Shown: positions 19,586 through 28,328, numbered from the stretch's first letter. The stretch: 64,000 bases of DNA from Pseudonocardia sediminis (GCF_004217185.1 NZ_SHKL01000001.1:1758001-1822000); one strand, 5' to 3'. Notes: generated by a model from the letters alone, not told the origin. Translations and numbers: made by a program.

Positions 19586-20457
19586 CGGGACAGACGATCG
19601 AGCAGGCACTGGCCGGACTGGCCGGCGACGCGCCGTCCGGGCTGGAGGACAGGGTGTTCACCGGCTGGCTGACCGCGCCGAGCCGGATGGGCGAGGTGTA
19701 CGTGGCGTTCACCGGCGACGGCGTGCAGTTCGTACGGTCCGCGGAGTCGGTCGGGTCGGACCCGTCGGCCTTCGCCGAGGCCTACCGCGACCGGTTCGGA
19801 CGGCCCCTGCGCCCGGCCGACCGTGGCCCGGCGGGGCTGGCCCGGGCTCTGACCGCACCGGTGCCGGGACACCGGTCCCGCGGCACGGCGCCGCCGGACC
19901 CCGGACCGCGCGACGCCGCCGACGGGCCCGGCCCGCGCGACGCCTTCGGCGGGCCCGGCCCGCGCGACGCCTTCGGCGGGCCCGGGCCCCGTCTGGACCT
20001 GCGCGGACTCTCCGAGTTCGAGCACGACGTCCTCGACGCCACCCGGCGCATCCCGGCCGGTCAGGTGCGTCCGTACTCCTGGGTGGCTCGCGAGGCGGGG
20101 CGTCCGAAGGCGGTGCGGGCGGTCGGGTCGGTGCTGGGCCGCAACCCGGTGCCGTTGCTGATCCCGTGCCACCGCGTGGTGCGCAGCGACGGCGCGCCGG
20201 GGGAGTACATGTTCGGCCCCGACCACAAACGGGCCCTGCTGCGCGACGAGGACCTCGACCTCGACCGCCAGGCCGGGTTCACCGACCGCGGCGTGCACTA
20301 CCTGGGCAGCGACACCACCGGGATCGTCTGCTTCCCGACCTGTCACCACGCCCGCCGGATCACCGACGCCCACCGCAGGCCGTTCACCAGGGTCGAGGCG
20401 GCCCTGGCCCAGGGCTACCGCCCCTGCCGCGACTGCCGCCCCGCCGTCCCGGCCTGA
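19582..20457 (+). CDS. O6-alkylguanine-DNA alkyltransferase fused to a C-terminal Ada zinc domain
   Basis: This is a suicide DNA-repair protein. The Ogt domain (about 140-225) has the acceptor Cys196 in IPCHRVV and the helix KAVRAVGSVLGRNP. Residues 241-287 match the Ada N-terminal methylphosphotriester domain: TTGIVC-FPTC and YRPCRDCRP place zinc cysteines at 250, 254, 282 and 285. In E. coli Ada this domain is N-terminal, so the order is reversed. Residues 1-80 form an extra N-terminal domain I do not recognise, and 107-137 is a GPGPRDAFG linker built from a perfect 27-bp tandem duplication. It is translationally coupled to the sigma gene (ATGA overlap). It may be both repair enzyme and methylation sensor. 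Confidence 0.85.
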   Translation: MTGQTIEQALAGLAGDAPSGLEDRVFTGWLTAPSRMGEVYVAFTGDGVQFVRSAESVGSDPSAFAEAYRDRFGRPLRPADRGPAGLARALTAPVPGHRSRGTAPPDPGPRDAADGPGPRDAFGGPGPRDAFGGPGPRLDLRGLSEFEHDVLDATRRIPAGQVRPYSWVAREAGRPKAVRAVGSVLGRNPVPLLIPCHRVVRSDGAPGEYMFGPDHKRALLRDEDLDLDRQAGFTDRGVHYLGSDTTGIVCFPTCHHARRITDAHRRPFTRVEAALAQGYRPCRDCRPAVPA

Positions 20458-20464
20458 GCGCCGC

Positions 20465-20599
20465 CGAGCGGCACGACACTGCTGCCGGTCCGTGATCGAA
20501 CAGCACCCACGTGCCGTTCGGTGGCGTGACCGGGCCGCACGGGGCGGCGGCGCCAGGTCCCGTCGGCTCGCCGAGCGGGGCGTCAGGGCTGTTCGATCA
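20465..20599. repeat. Two overlapping inverted repeats between the ogt-ada fusion and alkB
   Basis: CCGAGCGGCACG (20465-20476) pairs with CGTGCCGTTCGG (20511-20522) at 11 of 12 positions. TGATCGAACAGC (20494-20505) pairs perfectly with 20588-20599. The two structures interlock and could be alternative folds. They fill most of the 236-bp gap before alkB; no other feature is seen there. Confidence 0.5.
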
Positions 20600-20693
20600 T
20601 GAGCCGGGAGCCGTGAGGCCCCGCTCGGGGTCCGGTCGATCGGCGACCTGGCCCGGGTGGGCGGGACATGGCGGGTGCTGGAGGGTGGAGAGC

Positions 20694-21356
20694 GTGTACG
20701 AGCTGATCCCGCGTCCCCGGCGGACGCTCGCGCCGGGGGCGGTGCACGTCCCGGGGTGGCTGGACCTCGACCGTCAACGGGAGCTCGTCGTCGCCTGCCG
20801 GGAGTGGGCCTCGGAGGGGCCCGGCATCCGGGCGGCGACGCTGCCGAGCGGCGCCACGATGTCGGTGCGCACCGTGTGCCTGGGCTGGCACTGGATCCCC
20901 TATCGCTACTCGCGCACCCGTGACGACCAGGACGGATCCCCGGTCACCCCGTTCCCGGGCTGGCTCGCCGACCTCGGCCGGGAGGCCGTCGCCGCGGCCT
21001 ACGACACCCCGGCGCAGGACTATGCGCCCGACGTCGCGCTGGTCAACTTCTACGACGGCGACGCCCGGATGGGCCAGCACCGCGACGTCGAGGAACGGTC
21101 CGACGCACCGGTCGTGTCGCTGTCACTGGGGGAGGGGTGCGTGTTCCGGTTCGGCAACCCGGAGAGCCGCGGGAAGCCGTACACCGACGTCGACCTGCTC
21201 TCCGGTGACCTCGTCGTGTTCGGCGGGCCGAGCCGGTTCGCCTACCACGGGGTGCCACGTCTGCTGCCGGACGCCGAGGTGCCGGCGATCGGTCTCAGGT
21301 CCGGGCGGCTGAACCTGACCCTGCGGATGTCCGGGATCGCCGACGGCATGCCGTGA
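20694..21356 (+). CDS. alkB: AlkB-like Fe(II)/2-oxoglutarate dioxygenase
   Basis: AlkB enzymes remove alkyl groups oxidatively from 1-methyladenine and 3-methylcytosine in DNA. The 220-aa protein has the iron ligands His129-x-Asp131 (MGQHRDVEE) and His185 (FAYHGVPR), and the 2-oxoglutarate arginines Arg205 and Arg211 (RLNLTLR). The substrate-lid segment CLGWHWIPYRYSRT is typical. The GTG at 20694 has GGAGGG 8 bases upstream. It follows the sigma/Ogt-Ada pair in the same direction and completes a DNA-alkylation cluster. Confidence 0.93.
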   Translation: MYELIPRPRRTLAPGAVHVPGWLDLDRQRELVVACREWASEGPGIRAATLPSGATMSVRTVCLGWHWIPYRYSRTRDDQDGSPVTPFPGWLADLGREAVAAAYDTPAQDYAPDVALVNFYDGDARMGQHRDVEERSDAPVVSLSLGEGCVFRFGNPESRGKPYTDVDLLSGDLVVFGGPSRFAYHGVPRLLPDAEVPAIGLRSGRLNLTLRMSGIADGMP

Positions 21357-21551
21357 TGATCTCCGTATTCCTGTGACCCGCGTCTCTTGCAGGGATTTAT
21401 AGGCGAACCTGGCCGGACTCACATGTGATGTCCGTCGTACGCTTCCCCGACTTGTCGCGCGGAACACAGTGTGACTCGGGAACCAGCAGGGACACGACGT
21501 CGTGCCCGAACGGCGACATCGACGTCGGCGAACACAGAGGAGCTCCTCCGC

Positions 21552-22352
21552 GTGTCATCCACCACTGACGCGTCCACCGGCAGGGCGCAGATCGCGGCAC
21601 GGACGTTACGCACGGATCGCTGGTGGTTACCGCCGGTGGCCAACGCGGCCGGTCTCGCGGCCTGGGTCATCTACGCGACCGTGCGTGCGTTCATGCAGGA
21701 CTACTACTACGTGCCCGAGTACGGGTACCTGACGCCGTTCTACTCGCCCTGCGTCTCGACCGGTTGTGTGCCGGAGGCCTCGCACTTCGGGCAGATCCTC
21801 CCCGACGTCTGGTGGCTGCCCTACGCGGCGATCTCGCTGCCGTTCCTGCTGCTGTTCCGTCTCACCTGCTACTACTACCGCAAGGCCTACTACCGGGCCT
21901 TCTGGCTGTCGCCGCCGGCCTGCGCCGTGGCCGAGCCGCACAAGCGCTACACCGGTGAGACGCGCTTCCCGCTCATCATGCAGAACCTGCACCGCTACTT
22001 CTTCTACATCGCCGGCCTGATCACGCTGATCAACCTCTACGACGCGATCGAGGCGTTCTTCAAGCCGGGCGGCGGGTTCGGCCTCGGGCTGGGCAACATC
22101 ATCCTGCTGGTCAACGTGGTGCTGCTGTTCGCCTACACGCTGTCGTGCCACTCCTGCCGCAGCGGCGTCGGCGGGCGGATCAACCACTTCTCCAAGCACC
22201 CGGTGCGCTACAAGATGTGGACCTTCGTCACGAAGCTCAACACCCGGCACATGCAGTTCGCCTGGGCGACGCTGGTGAGCCTGGCCGTCACCGACTTCTA
22301 CATCATGGCCGTCTCGGCCGGATGGATCACCGACCTGCGGATCGTGGGGTGA
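21552..22352 (+). CDS. Membrane subunit of the second succinate dehydrogenase (Rv0249c-like)
   Basis: The 266-aa protein resembles M. tuberculosis Rv0249c, the membrane anchor of Sdh1. Shared segments include DRWWLPPVANAAGL, YLTPFYSPCVS, PFLLLFRLTCYYYRKAYYR, ETRFPLIMQNLHRYFFYIA, LSCHSCRSGVGG and HFSKHPVRYKMW. It has five hydrophobic helices with several His residues for haem or quinone binding. I chose the GTG at 21552 (MSSTTDAST), preceded by GAGGAGC. Its stop overlaps a possible GTG of the next gene. The 195-bp upstream gap holds TCACATGTGA (21419-21428), a perfect palindrome that may be an operator. Confidence 0.88.
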   Translation: MSSTTDASTGRAQIAARTLRTDRWWLPPVANAAGLAAWVIYATVRAFMQDYYYVPEYGYLTPFYSPCVSTGCVPEASHFGQILPDVWWLPYAAISLPFLLLFRLTCYYYRKAYYRAFWLSPPACAVAEPHKRYTGETRFPLIMQNLHRYFFYIAGLITLINLYDAIEAFFKPGGGFGLGLGNIILLVNVVLLFAYTLSCHSCRSGVGGRINHFSKHPVRYKMWTFVTKLNTRHMQFAWATLVSLAVTDFYIMAVSAGWITDLRIVG

Positions 22353-22357
22353 ACGAC

Positions 22358-24325
22358 ATGACCGAGAGCACGGGATCCGTGCGCGCGGACGTCGCTTCGG
22401 GCGACGCCGGAGGGCACGCCGACGAGAAGATCGAGCAGCACGACTACGACGTCGTCGTGATCGGGGCCGGCGGAGCCGGGCTGCGCGCGGCGATCGAGGC
22501 GCGCCTGCAGGGCAAGCGGACCGCGATCATCTCCAAGTCGCTGTTCGGCAAGGCCCACACGGTGATGGCCGAGGGCGGCTGCGCGGCGTCGATGGGCAAC
22601 GCGAACTCCAACGACAACTGGCAGGTCCACTACCGCGACACCATGCGCGGCGGGAAGTTCCTCAACAACTGGCGGATGGCCGAGCTGCACGCCAAGGAGG
22701 CCCCGGACCGGGTCTGGGAGCTCGAGACCTACGGCGCGCTGTTCGACCGGCTGCCCGACGGCACCATCAGCCAGCGCAACTTCGGTGGCCACACCTACCC
22801 GCGGCTGGCCCACGTCGGTGACCGCACCGGCCTGGAGCTGATCCGCACCCTGCAGCAGAAGATCGTGTCGCTGCAGCAGGAGGACTTCAAGGCCACCGGC
22901 GACTACGAGTCGCACATCCGGGTCTTCCACGAGTGCACGATCACCGAGCTGTTCAAGACCGACGGCAAGATCTCCGGCTGCTTCGGCTACTTCCGCAACG
23001 ACGGCCGGTTCGTGCGCTTCGACGCGCCGGCGATCGTGCTGGCCACCGGCGGCGTCGGCAAGAGCTACTCGGTCACGTCGAACTCCTGGGAGTACACCGG
23101 CGACGGCCACGCGCTGGCCCTGCGCGCCGGCGCGACGCTGATCAACATGGAGTTCCTGCAGTTCCACCCGACCGGCATGGTCTGGCCGCCGTCGGTGAAG
23201 GGCATCCTCGTCACCGAGTCGGTCCGCGGTGACGGCGGCGTCCTGAAGAACTCCGACGGCAAGCGGTTCATGTTCGACTACGTGCCGGACGTGTTCAAGG
23301 AGCAGTACGCGACCACCGAGGAGGAGGGCGACCGCTGGTACGAGGACGCGGACAACAACCGCCGTCCCCCGGAGCTGCTGCCCCGCGACGAGGTCGCCCG
23401 CGCGATCAACTCCGAGGTCAAGGCCGGCCGCGGGAGTCCGCATGGTGGCGTCTACCTCGACATCGCCTCGCGGCTCAAGCCCGAGCAGATCCTCAAGCGC
23501 CTGCCGTCGATGCACCACCAGTTCAAGGAGCTGGCCGACGTCGACATCACCAAGGAGCCGATGGAGGTCGGCCCGACCTGTCACTACGTGATGGGCGGCG
23601 TCGAGGTCGACCCGGACACCGCGATGTCGATCGTGCCCGGCCTGTTCGCCGCGGGTGAGGTGGCCGGCGGCATGCACGGCTCCAACCGGCTCGGCGGCAA
23701 CTCGCTGTCCGACCTGCTGGTGTTCGGGCGTCGCTCGGGCAAGGGCGCGTCGGAGTACGTCGACGCGCTCGGCACGAAGCCGGCGGTCGCCACCGAGGAC
23801 GTGAACGAGGCCCTCGACCGCGCGCTGCTGCCGTTCTCCACCTCCACCGACGGCGGGGAGAACCCGTTCCAGGTGCAGCAGGAGCTGCAGAAGACGATGC
23901 ACGAGCTCGTCGGCATCATCCGCAAGGAAGACGAGATGGAGATGGCCCTCAAGAAGCTCGAGGACATCGCCACCCGCACCCGCACCGTCTCGGTGTCGGG
24001 CCACCGGGAGTTCAACCCCGGCTGGCACCTGGCCCTGGACCTGCGGAACATGCTGCTCGTCTCGCTCTGCGTCGGGAAGGCCGCGCTGGAGCGCCAGGAG
24101 AGCCGCGGCGGGCACACCCGCGACGACTACCCGGTGATGGACTCCGACTGGCGGCACCTGCTGCTGGTCTGTTCCGCACTCGGCGAGGACAACGTGGAGC
24201 TGACCCGCAAGGAGCAGCTCGCGATGCGCCCGGAGCTGTTCGACCTGTTCGAGCTCGACGAGCTGAAGAAGTACTACACCGGCGAGGAACTGGGCGGACA
24301 CCGCGCCGGGGAAGGACAGTCCTGA
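22358..24325 (+). CDS. Flavoprotein subunit of the second succinate dehydrogenase (Sdh1 type)
   Basis: The product (655 aa) closely follows M. tuberculosis Rv0248c. The FAD-binding VVVIGAGGAGLRAAIEAR is near residue 30, and SLFGKAHTVMAEGGCAAS contains the flavin-linked His. Also present are LINMEFLQFHPTGMVWPPS, VGPTCHYVMGGVEVD and GMHGSNRLGGNSLSDLL. The ATG at 22358 is used; a GTG at 22349 overlapping the upstream stop (GTGA) is an alternative. The stop overlaps the sdhB start (TGATG). It feeds electrons from succinate to menaquinone and differs clearly from the SdhA at 15905. Confidence 0.93.
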   Translation: MTESTGSVRADVASGDAGGHADEKIEQHDYDVVVIGAGGAGLRAAIEARLQGKRTAIISKSLFGKAHTVMAEGGCAASMGNANSNDNWQVHYRDTMRGGKFLNNWRMAELHAKEAPDRVWELETYGALFDRLPDGTISQRNFGGHTYPRLAHVGDRTGLELIRTLQQKIVSLQQEDFKATGDYESHIRVFHECTITELFKTDGKISGCFGYFRNDGRFVRFDAPAIVLATGGVGKSYSVTSNSWEYTGDGHALALRAGATLINMEFLQFHPTGMVWPPSVKGILVTESVRGDGGVLKNSDGKRFMFDYVPDVFKEQYATTEEEGDRWYEDADNNRRPPELLPRDEVARAINSEVKAGRGSPHGGVYLDIASRLKPEQILKRLPSMHHQFKELADVDITKEPMEVGPTCHYVMGGVEVDPDTAMSIVPGLFAAGEVAGGMHGSNRLGGNSLSDLLVFGRRSGKGASEYVDALGTKPAVATEDVNEALDRALLPFSTSTDGGENPFQVQQELQKTMHELVGIIRKEDEMEMALKKLEDIATRTRTVSVSGHREFNPGWHLALDLRNMLLVSLCVGKAALERQESRGGHTRDDYPVMDSDWRHLLLVCSALGEDNVELTRKEQLAMRPELFDLFELDELKKYYTGEELGGHRAGEGQS

Positions 24326-25095
24326 TGGCCGAGTCGAAGAGCCACCTGCACCACTTCCGCGTCTGGCGCGGCGACGACGAGAAGGGCGAGATCGTCGACT
24401 ACCCGGTGGAGGTGAACGAGGGCGAGGTCGTCCTCGACATCATCCACCGGCTGCAGGCCACCGAGGCCAACGACCTCGCCGTCCGCTGGAACTGCAAGGC
24501 CGGCAAGTGCGGGTCCTGCTCGGCGGAGATCAACGGCCGTCCGAGCCTGCTGTGCATGACCCGGATGAACACCTTCGCCGAGGACGAGCCGGTGACGGTG
24601 ACGCCGCTGCGCACGTTCCCGGTGATCCGGGACCTGGTGACCGACGTGTCGTTCAACTACACGAAGGCCCGCGAGATCCCGAGCTTCACCCCGCCGGAGG
24701 GCCTGGAGCCGGGCGAGTACCGGATGCAGCAGGTCGACGTGGAGCGCTCGCAGGAGTTCCGCAAGTGCATCGAGTGCTACCTGTGCCAGAACACCTGCCA
24801 CGTGGTGCGTGACCACGAGGAGAACAAGGAGGCCTTCGCCGGCCCGCGCTACCTGATGCGGATGGCGGAGCTCGACATGCACCCCCTCGACGCGCACCCG
24901 AACCGGGCGGTCGAGGCGCAGGAGGAGCACGGCCTCGGGTTCTGCAACATCACCAAGTGCTGCACCGAGGTGTGCCCGGAGCACATCAAGATCACGGACA
25001 ACGCGCTGATCCCGATGAAGGAGCGCGCGGTCGACAAGAAGTACGACCCGCTGGTCTGGCTCGGAAGCAAGATCTTCAAGCGCTCCGGCGCCTGA
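24325..25095 (+). CDS. Iron-sulfur subunit of the second succinate dehydrogenase
   Basis: The product (256 aa) is Rv0247c-like. Its [2Fe-2S] cysteines lie in WNCKAGKCGSCSAEI and LLCMTRM. The other clusters use KCIECYLCQNTCHVV and CNITKCCTEVCPEHI. It overlaps the flavoprotein stop by one base and is the last gene of the operon; a very strong hairpin follows 35 bp after the stop. Confidence 0.93.
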   Translation: MAESKSHLHHFRVWRGDDEKGEIVDYPVEVNEGEVVLDIIHRLQATEANDLAVRWNCKAGKCGSCSAEINGRPSLLCMTRMNTFAEDEPVTVTPLRTFPVIRDLVTDVSFNYTKAREIPSFTPPEGLEPGEYRMQQVDVERSQEFRKCIECYLCQNTCHVVRDHEENKEAFAGPRYLMRMAELDMHPLDAHPNRAVEAQEEHGLGFCNITKCCTEVCPEHIKITDNALIPMKERAVDKKYDPLVWLGSKIFKRSGA

Positions 25096-25130
25096 GGCTC
25101 ACCCTCTCCGGGCCTGTCCCGACCAACGAG

Positions 25131-25167
25131 CGGCACCCTCGTCGGAACTTTTCCGACGAGGGTGCCG
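25131..25167. terminator. Perfect 17-bp hairpin after the second sdh operon
   Basis: 25131-25147 pairs perfectly with 25151-25167 around a 3-base loop. The plus strand reads ...CGGAA-CTT-TTCCG... at the tip. It lies between the convergent sdhB and 109-aa genes and could serve both. Confidence 0.85.
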
Positions 25168-25189
25168 TCCGTTGACCGCCGGGGAGGTC

Positions 25190-25519
25190 TCAGCCCAGCG
25201 AGCGGCGGATCTCGGCGAGACGGTCGGCGGCCTTGCGGTCGCGCTCGGCCACCTGCTCCTCCTGGTCGCGGACGCGGTCGGTGTCCTCCGCCAGCTCACC
25301 CGCGCCGAGCGAGGTGGCGTAGCGGCCCTCGATCTTGTCCCGGACGTAGTCCAGGCTCGGGGTGCCGTGCTCGTCGTAGTCCGGCGCCGGGGTCGCGTCC
25401 GGTGGGGTGAGGTCCGCGGGCGTGAGCTCCTGCGCCGGACTCGCCGGCGGGAGGTCGTGGCTGTGGTCCTCGGGCTCCGTCGCGGCGGGCTCGGGCTCTC
25501 CACTGGCGGGGTCGGGCAT
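25190..25519 (-). CDS. Conserved hypothetical protein, 109 aa
   Basis: I recognise only the general type: a small acidic actinobacterial protein. The first 45 residues are Pro/Glu/Ala-rich and probably disordered. A conserved-looking DYDEHGTPSLDYVRDKIEGRY follows, and then a charged coiled-coil helix (RVRDQEEQVAERDRKAADR). The ATG at 25519 has GAGAGGA about 8 bases upstream. No signal peptide. Divergent from the hydrolase at 25608. Function unknown. Confidence 0.65.
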   Translation of the reverse strand: MPDPASGEPEPAATEPEDHSHDLPPASPAQELTPADLTPPDATPAPDYDEHGTPSLDYVRDKIEGRYATSLGAGELAEDTDRVRDQEEQVAERDRKAADRLAEIRRSLG

Positions 25520-25607
25520 CGCGGGTCCTCTCGCAGCCGGTCGGCACGTGCCCGGCCCACGGTAGCCGGACCGATGAGATCCGACGCCCGGGCGAGTCCA
25601 CCCGAGC

Positions 25608-26303
25608 ATGACCACCTTCGCCCTGATCTCCGGCGCCGGGACCGACACCTGGTACTGGGGACCCCTGCAGGCCGCGCTGCGCGAGCGCGGGCACCGTGCC
25701 GTCGCCGCCGAGATGCCCGTCGAGGACGACGCGGCGGGCTTCGGTGACTACGCCGACGCCGTCGTCGCCGACGTGCGCGCCGCCGGTGCGGCCGACGACG
25801 ACCTGGTGGTCGTCGCGCACTCGTTCGGCGGGTTCACCGCGCCGCTGGTCGCCGACCGGGTCCCGGTCCGGCGGATCGTGATGCTCACCGCGATGGTGCC
25901 GGTACCGGGGGAGGCCCCGGCGCAGTGGTGGGAGGCGACCGGGCAGGACGCGGCGATGCGGGCCCAGGACGAGGAGCAGGGCATCGACCCGGACGACGAG
26001 ATCGCGCGCTACCTGCACGACGTGCCCGCCGACGCCGCGGCGACGGCGCTGGAGCACGGCCGTGGCCAGTCCAGCACCCCCTACGACGCCGTGTGGCCGG
26101 GGAAGGCCTGGCCGGACGTCCCGACGTCCTACCTCCTCTGCCGCGACGACCGGCTGTTCCCGGCCGCGTTCGTCCGGTCGATGGTCGCCGACCGGCTGGG
26201 TCTCGTCCCCGACGAGATCAACGGCGGCCACCACGTGATGCTCTCGCGTCCGGGGGAGCTGGCCGACCGGCTCGTCGCCTTCGCCGCGCTGGGCGGCTCA
26301 TGA
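25608..26303 (+). CDS. Alpha/beta hydrolase fold protein
   Basis: A 231-aa hydrolase. The oxyanion loop is in LISGAGTDTWYW, the nucleophile Ser in VVVAHSFGGF, a likely acid in LLCRDDRLFP and the His in NGGHHVMLSRP. It lacks a lid insertion and resembles the salicylate esterase/methylesterase-like group of small actinobacterial hydrolases. No signal peptide, so cytoplasmic. The substrate is unknown. A separate transcription unit from the cluster that follows after 186 bp. Confidence 0.82.
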   Translation: MTTFALISGAGTDTWYWGPLQAALRERGHRAVAAEMPVEDDAAGFGDYADAVVADVRAAGAADDDLVVVAHSFGGFTAPLVADRVPVRRIVMLTAMVPVPGEAPAQWWEATGQDAAMRAQDEEQGIDPDDEIARYLHDVPADAAATALEHGRGQSSTPYDAVWPGKAWPDVPTSYLLCRDDRLFPAAFVRSMVADRLGLVPDEINGGHHVMLSRPGELADRLVAFAALGGS

Positions 26304-26489
26304 TCACCTGATCGTGGTGGGTCGTCGGTGATTCGCCCGGTTTCGGTGGCCTTTCCCGTTCCGGGGCCGCGCGCTGCTACTCCGTTGCGGTGACGGGGTG
26401 GCGGCGCCGTGACCCGTCGTGAGAACCGTCGTTGACGGTGCAGACGCGCCGCCCGCGGCGCACCGACGACGTCGAGGAGCTGGCCTGCG

Positions 26490-27251
26490 ATGACGGCACC
26501 GGTCACCGACCCCGCCGAGGTCACCGAGATCTCCCGGGTGGCCCCGACCGGCGACCCGGTCCGCCTCGGCCTCCCGGCCGCGCTCGGCCGTCAGGACTGG
26601 TACGGCTCCACCCGCTTCGCCGGCCGGCAGATGTCGCGGCAGTTCTCGTTCGCCCCCGCCGGGCAGCACCGCGTCATCCCGACGACGATCATGCCGGGCG
26701 CGCGGACCAGCACCCGGAGCTTCCGCGGCTTCGACGCGGTGCTGCACGAGGCACCGGACCGCTCGGACGCCGCGCTCGTGCTCGCCGGGCCGTACAACGA
26801 GGCCACGACCTGGTTCGGCGGGCCCGCCCCGGACATCTCCGGGATCAACGCTCTGCTCTCGACGCTGCAGTTCGTCGACTCCGAGCGCGGGGCCACGCTG
26901 TCCCCGGCCGCCCGCGACCTCGTCCAGCAGCCCGACGTCACCGTGGTCGGCCGCAGCGCCGAGGCGATGATCATGGTGCGGCGCGGTACCGAGGCGCTGC
27001 CCTCGCTGCCCGACCACGCCGGCATGGTCCTGCCCGGTGGAGAGCTCTGGAAGGCGAAGCGTCGCCTGGAACCCGGTCAGGAGGCCGCCGTCTCGGGCAC
27101 CCCGCACCAGTGGCGCTACGTCGTCGCGACGCCCACGGCGGTCATGAACGTGGTGCTCCTCGGCCCGGAGTCCGGCCGGCCGGTGACCGGACTGAGCGAC
27201 GACGGCGTCGTCGGCGCGCTGTCCGCGCTCGGCGCGAGCTGGGGGAGCTGA
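26490..27251 (+). CDS. Uncharacterised protein, 253 aa, first gene of a four-gene cluster
   Basis: I do not recognise this protein. It has no signal peptide or membrane helix and only scattered hydrophobic strands, giving the look of a soluble beta-rich fold. Recurrent features are RFAGRQMSRQFSFAPAG, PTTIMPGARTSTRSFRGFD and GTPHQWRYVVATPTAVMN. The ATG at 26490 follows GAGGAGC. Only 7 bp separate it from the thioredoxin-like gene, so it belongs to the cluster. It has no cysteine, in contrast to its partners. Confidence 0.6.
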   Translation: MTAPVTDPAEVTEISRVAPTGDPVRLGLPAALGRQDWYGSTRFAGRQMSRQFSFAPAGQHRVIPTTIMPGARTSTRSFRGFDAVLHEAPDRSDAALVLAGPYNEATTWFGGPAPDISGINALLSTLQFVDSERGATLSPAARDLVQQPDVTVVGRSAEAMIMVRRGTEALPSLPDHAGMVLPGGELWKAKRRLEPGQEAAVSGTPHQWRYVVATPTAVMNVVLLGPESGRPVTGLSDDGVVGALSALGASWGS

Positions 27252-27258
27252 GGCCGGG

Positions 27259-27777
27259 GTGTCGCTGTCGCTGGCCGTCGCGCTGCTGGCCCTGCTGGTC
27301 GCGCTGTTCGCCCTCACCGCGCTGGTCGCGGTCTACGCACGGGTGAAGGCGCTCGAGGCCGGTCGCGGGACCGACCTCTCCGGCTACGCCGCCCTGGTCG
27401 GACGCCCGGCCCCGGCCGCCGTCGCGCCACGGGCGGGGGAGCGGGTCGCGATCGTCGCCGTGCTGGACACCTCGTGCGCGTCCTGTCTCACGCTCTGGGC
27501 CACCGTCAACGAGGTGGCCGCCGAGCTCGCCGGGACCGAGACGGCCGCGCGCTACGTCGGTCTCGTCGACCGCAGCACCGACCTGGCCGGTGCCGCGACC
27601 GGCCCGCACGCCGAGCTGCTCGCCGACGTCACCGTGCGCGCCGACCTGTTCGAGGGCTACGCGCCCACCCTGCTCGCCGTCGACGCGAGCGGCACCGTCA
27701 GCCACCGCAGCTTCGTCTACCCGGACACCGACGTCCGGGCACTGCTCCTCGACCTCGTCAAAGGACCCCGGTCATGA
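27259..27777 (+). CDS. Membrane-anchored thioredoxin-like protein (MauD/TlpA type)
   Basis: The product (172 aa) begins with a single membrane helix (residues 3-25, LSLAVALLALLVALFALTAL) and a short linker. A thioredoxin-like domain follows, with an active-site motif Cys73-A-S-Cys76 (VLDTSCASCLTLW). The layout matches MauD/TlpA proteins, which handle disulfides of exported partners. The next gene encodes an exported-looking protein with six cysteines and starts inside this stop codon (ATGA), so the two probably act together. Confidence 0.75.
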   Translation: MSLSLAVALLALLVALFALTALVAVYARVKALEAGRGTDLSGYAALVGRPAPAAVAPRAGERVAIVAVLDTSCASCLTLWATVNEVAAELAGTETAARYVGLVDRSTDLAGAATGPHAELLADVTVRADLFEGYAPTLLAVDASGTVSHRSFVYPDTDVRALLLDLVKGPRS

Positions 27778-28328
27778 CCCGCCTCGACGACATCCCCTCC
27801 ACCTCGGCGCCGGGCCCGGACGCGCGGCCCAGCGGCGTCGTCGCGCAGATCCGGGCGATGCGCCCCAACCGGCGGGTCGTGGTCCGCTCGCTGATCGTCG
27901 CGGCGGCCGCCGGTGCGCTGGTGCCGATCGACTGGCTGGTCTCCAAGCAGCGGGCGTCGGCGTCGGGCGGGGTCGAGGACCAGGATCTCGAGCCGGGCGC
28001 GACCTCGGAGTACAAGAAGTGCGCTCCGGAGAGCTACGACGAGGAGGCCAACAACTGGTGGACCGCCACCAGCCCGGCCGCGGTGTGCTTCGGCGGCTGG
28101 CGGCGCGGCAGCTTCCCGTGTGACGACACCGGCTACCACCGCGAGGGCCGCTACTCCTCGAAGGGCGAGACCTACCACTCCACGCGGATCGCGAACGACT
28201 GCGAGGGCCGCAACGCCTGGCGCTGGAAGGGCTACCGCTGCTCCGACGCCTGGACCGTCGCGACGTTCGCCGACGGTGCCGAGTACAGCGCCGTCACGAT
28301 CGCGGCCTGCTCGCTGCCGGAGAGCTGA
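27774..28328 (+). CDS. Exported Cys- and Trp-rich protein of unknown function, 184 aa
   Basis: An Arg-rich N-region with RR at 33-34 precedes a hydrophobic stretch (39-51, SLIVAAAAGALVP), resembling a Tat-type signal. The mature part has six cysteines (83, 105, 116, 143, 156, 179) and many tryptophans, for example NNWW, FGGWRRG and NAWRWKGYRC. Length and general layout recall methylamine dehydrogenase light chains, which also sit beside MauD, but the TTQ-forming residues cannot be matched and no heavy chain is present. I make no functional call beyond an exported disulfide protein. It overlaps both neighbours by 4 and 1 bases. Confidence 0.6.
   Translation: MTRLDDIPSTSAPGPDARPSGVVAQIRAMRPNRRVVVRSLIVAAAAGALVPIDWLVSKQRASASGGVEDQDLEPGATSEYKKCAPESYDEEANNWWTATSPAAVCFGGWRRGSFPCDDTGYHREGRYSSKGETYHSTRIANDCEGRNAWRWKGYRCSDAWTVATFADGAEYSAVTIAACSLPES

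Noticed and set aside
27774..28328. Assignment as methylamine dehydrogenase light chain
   Set aside because: Only length, cysteine richness and the MauD-like neighbour fit; the TTQ tryptophans and the dense cysteine pattern cannot be aligned by eye and no heavy chain is encoded.
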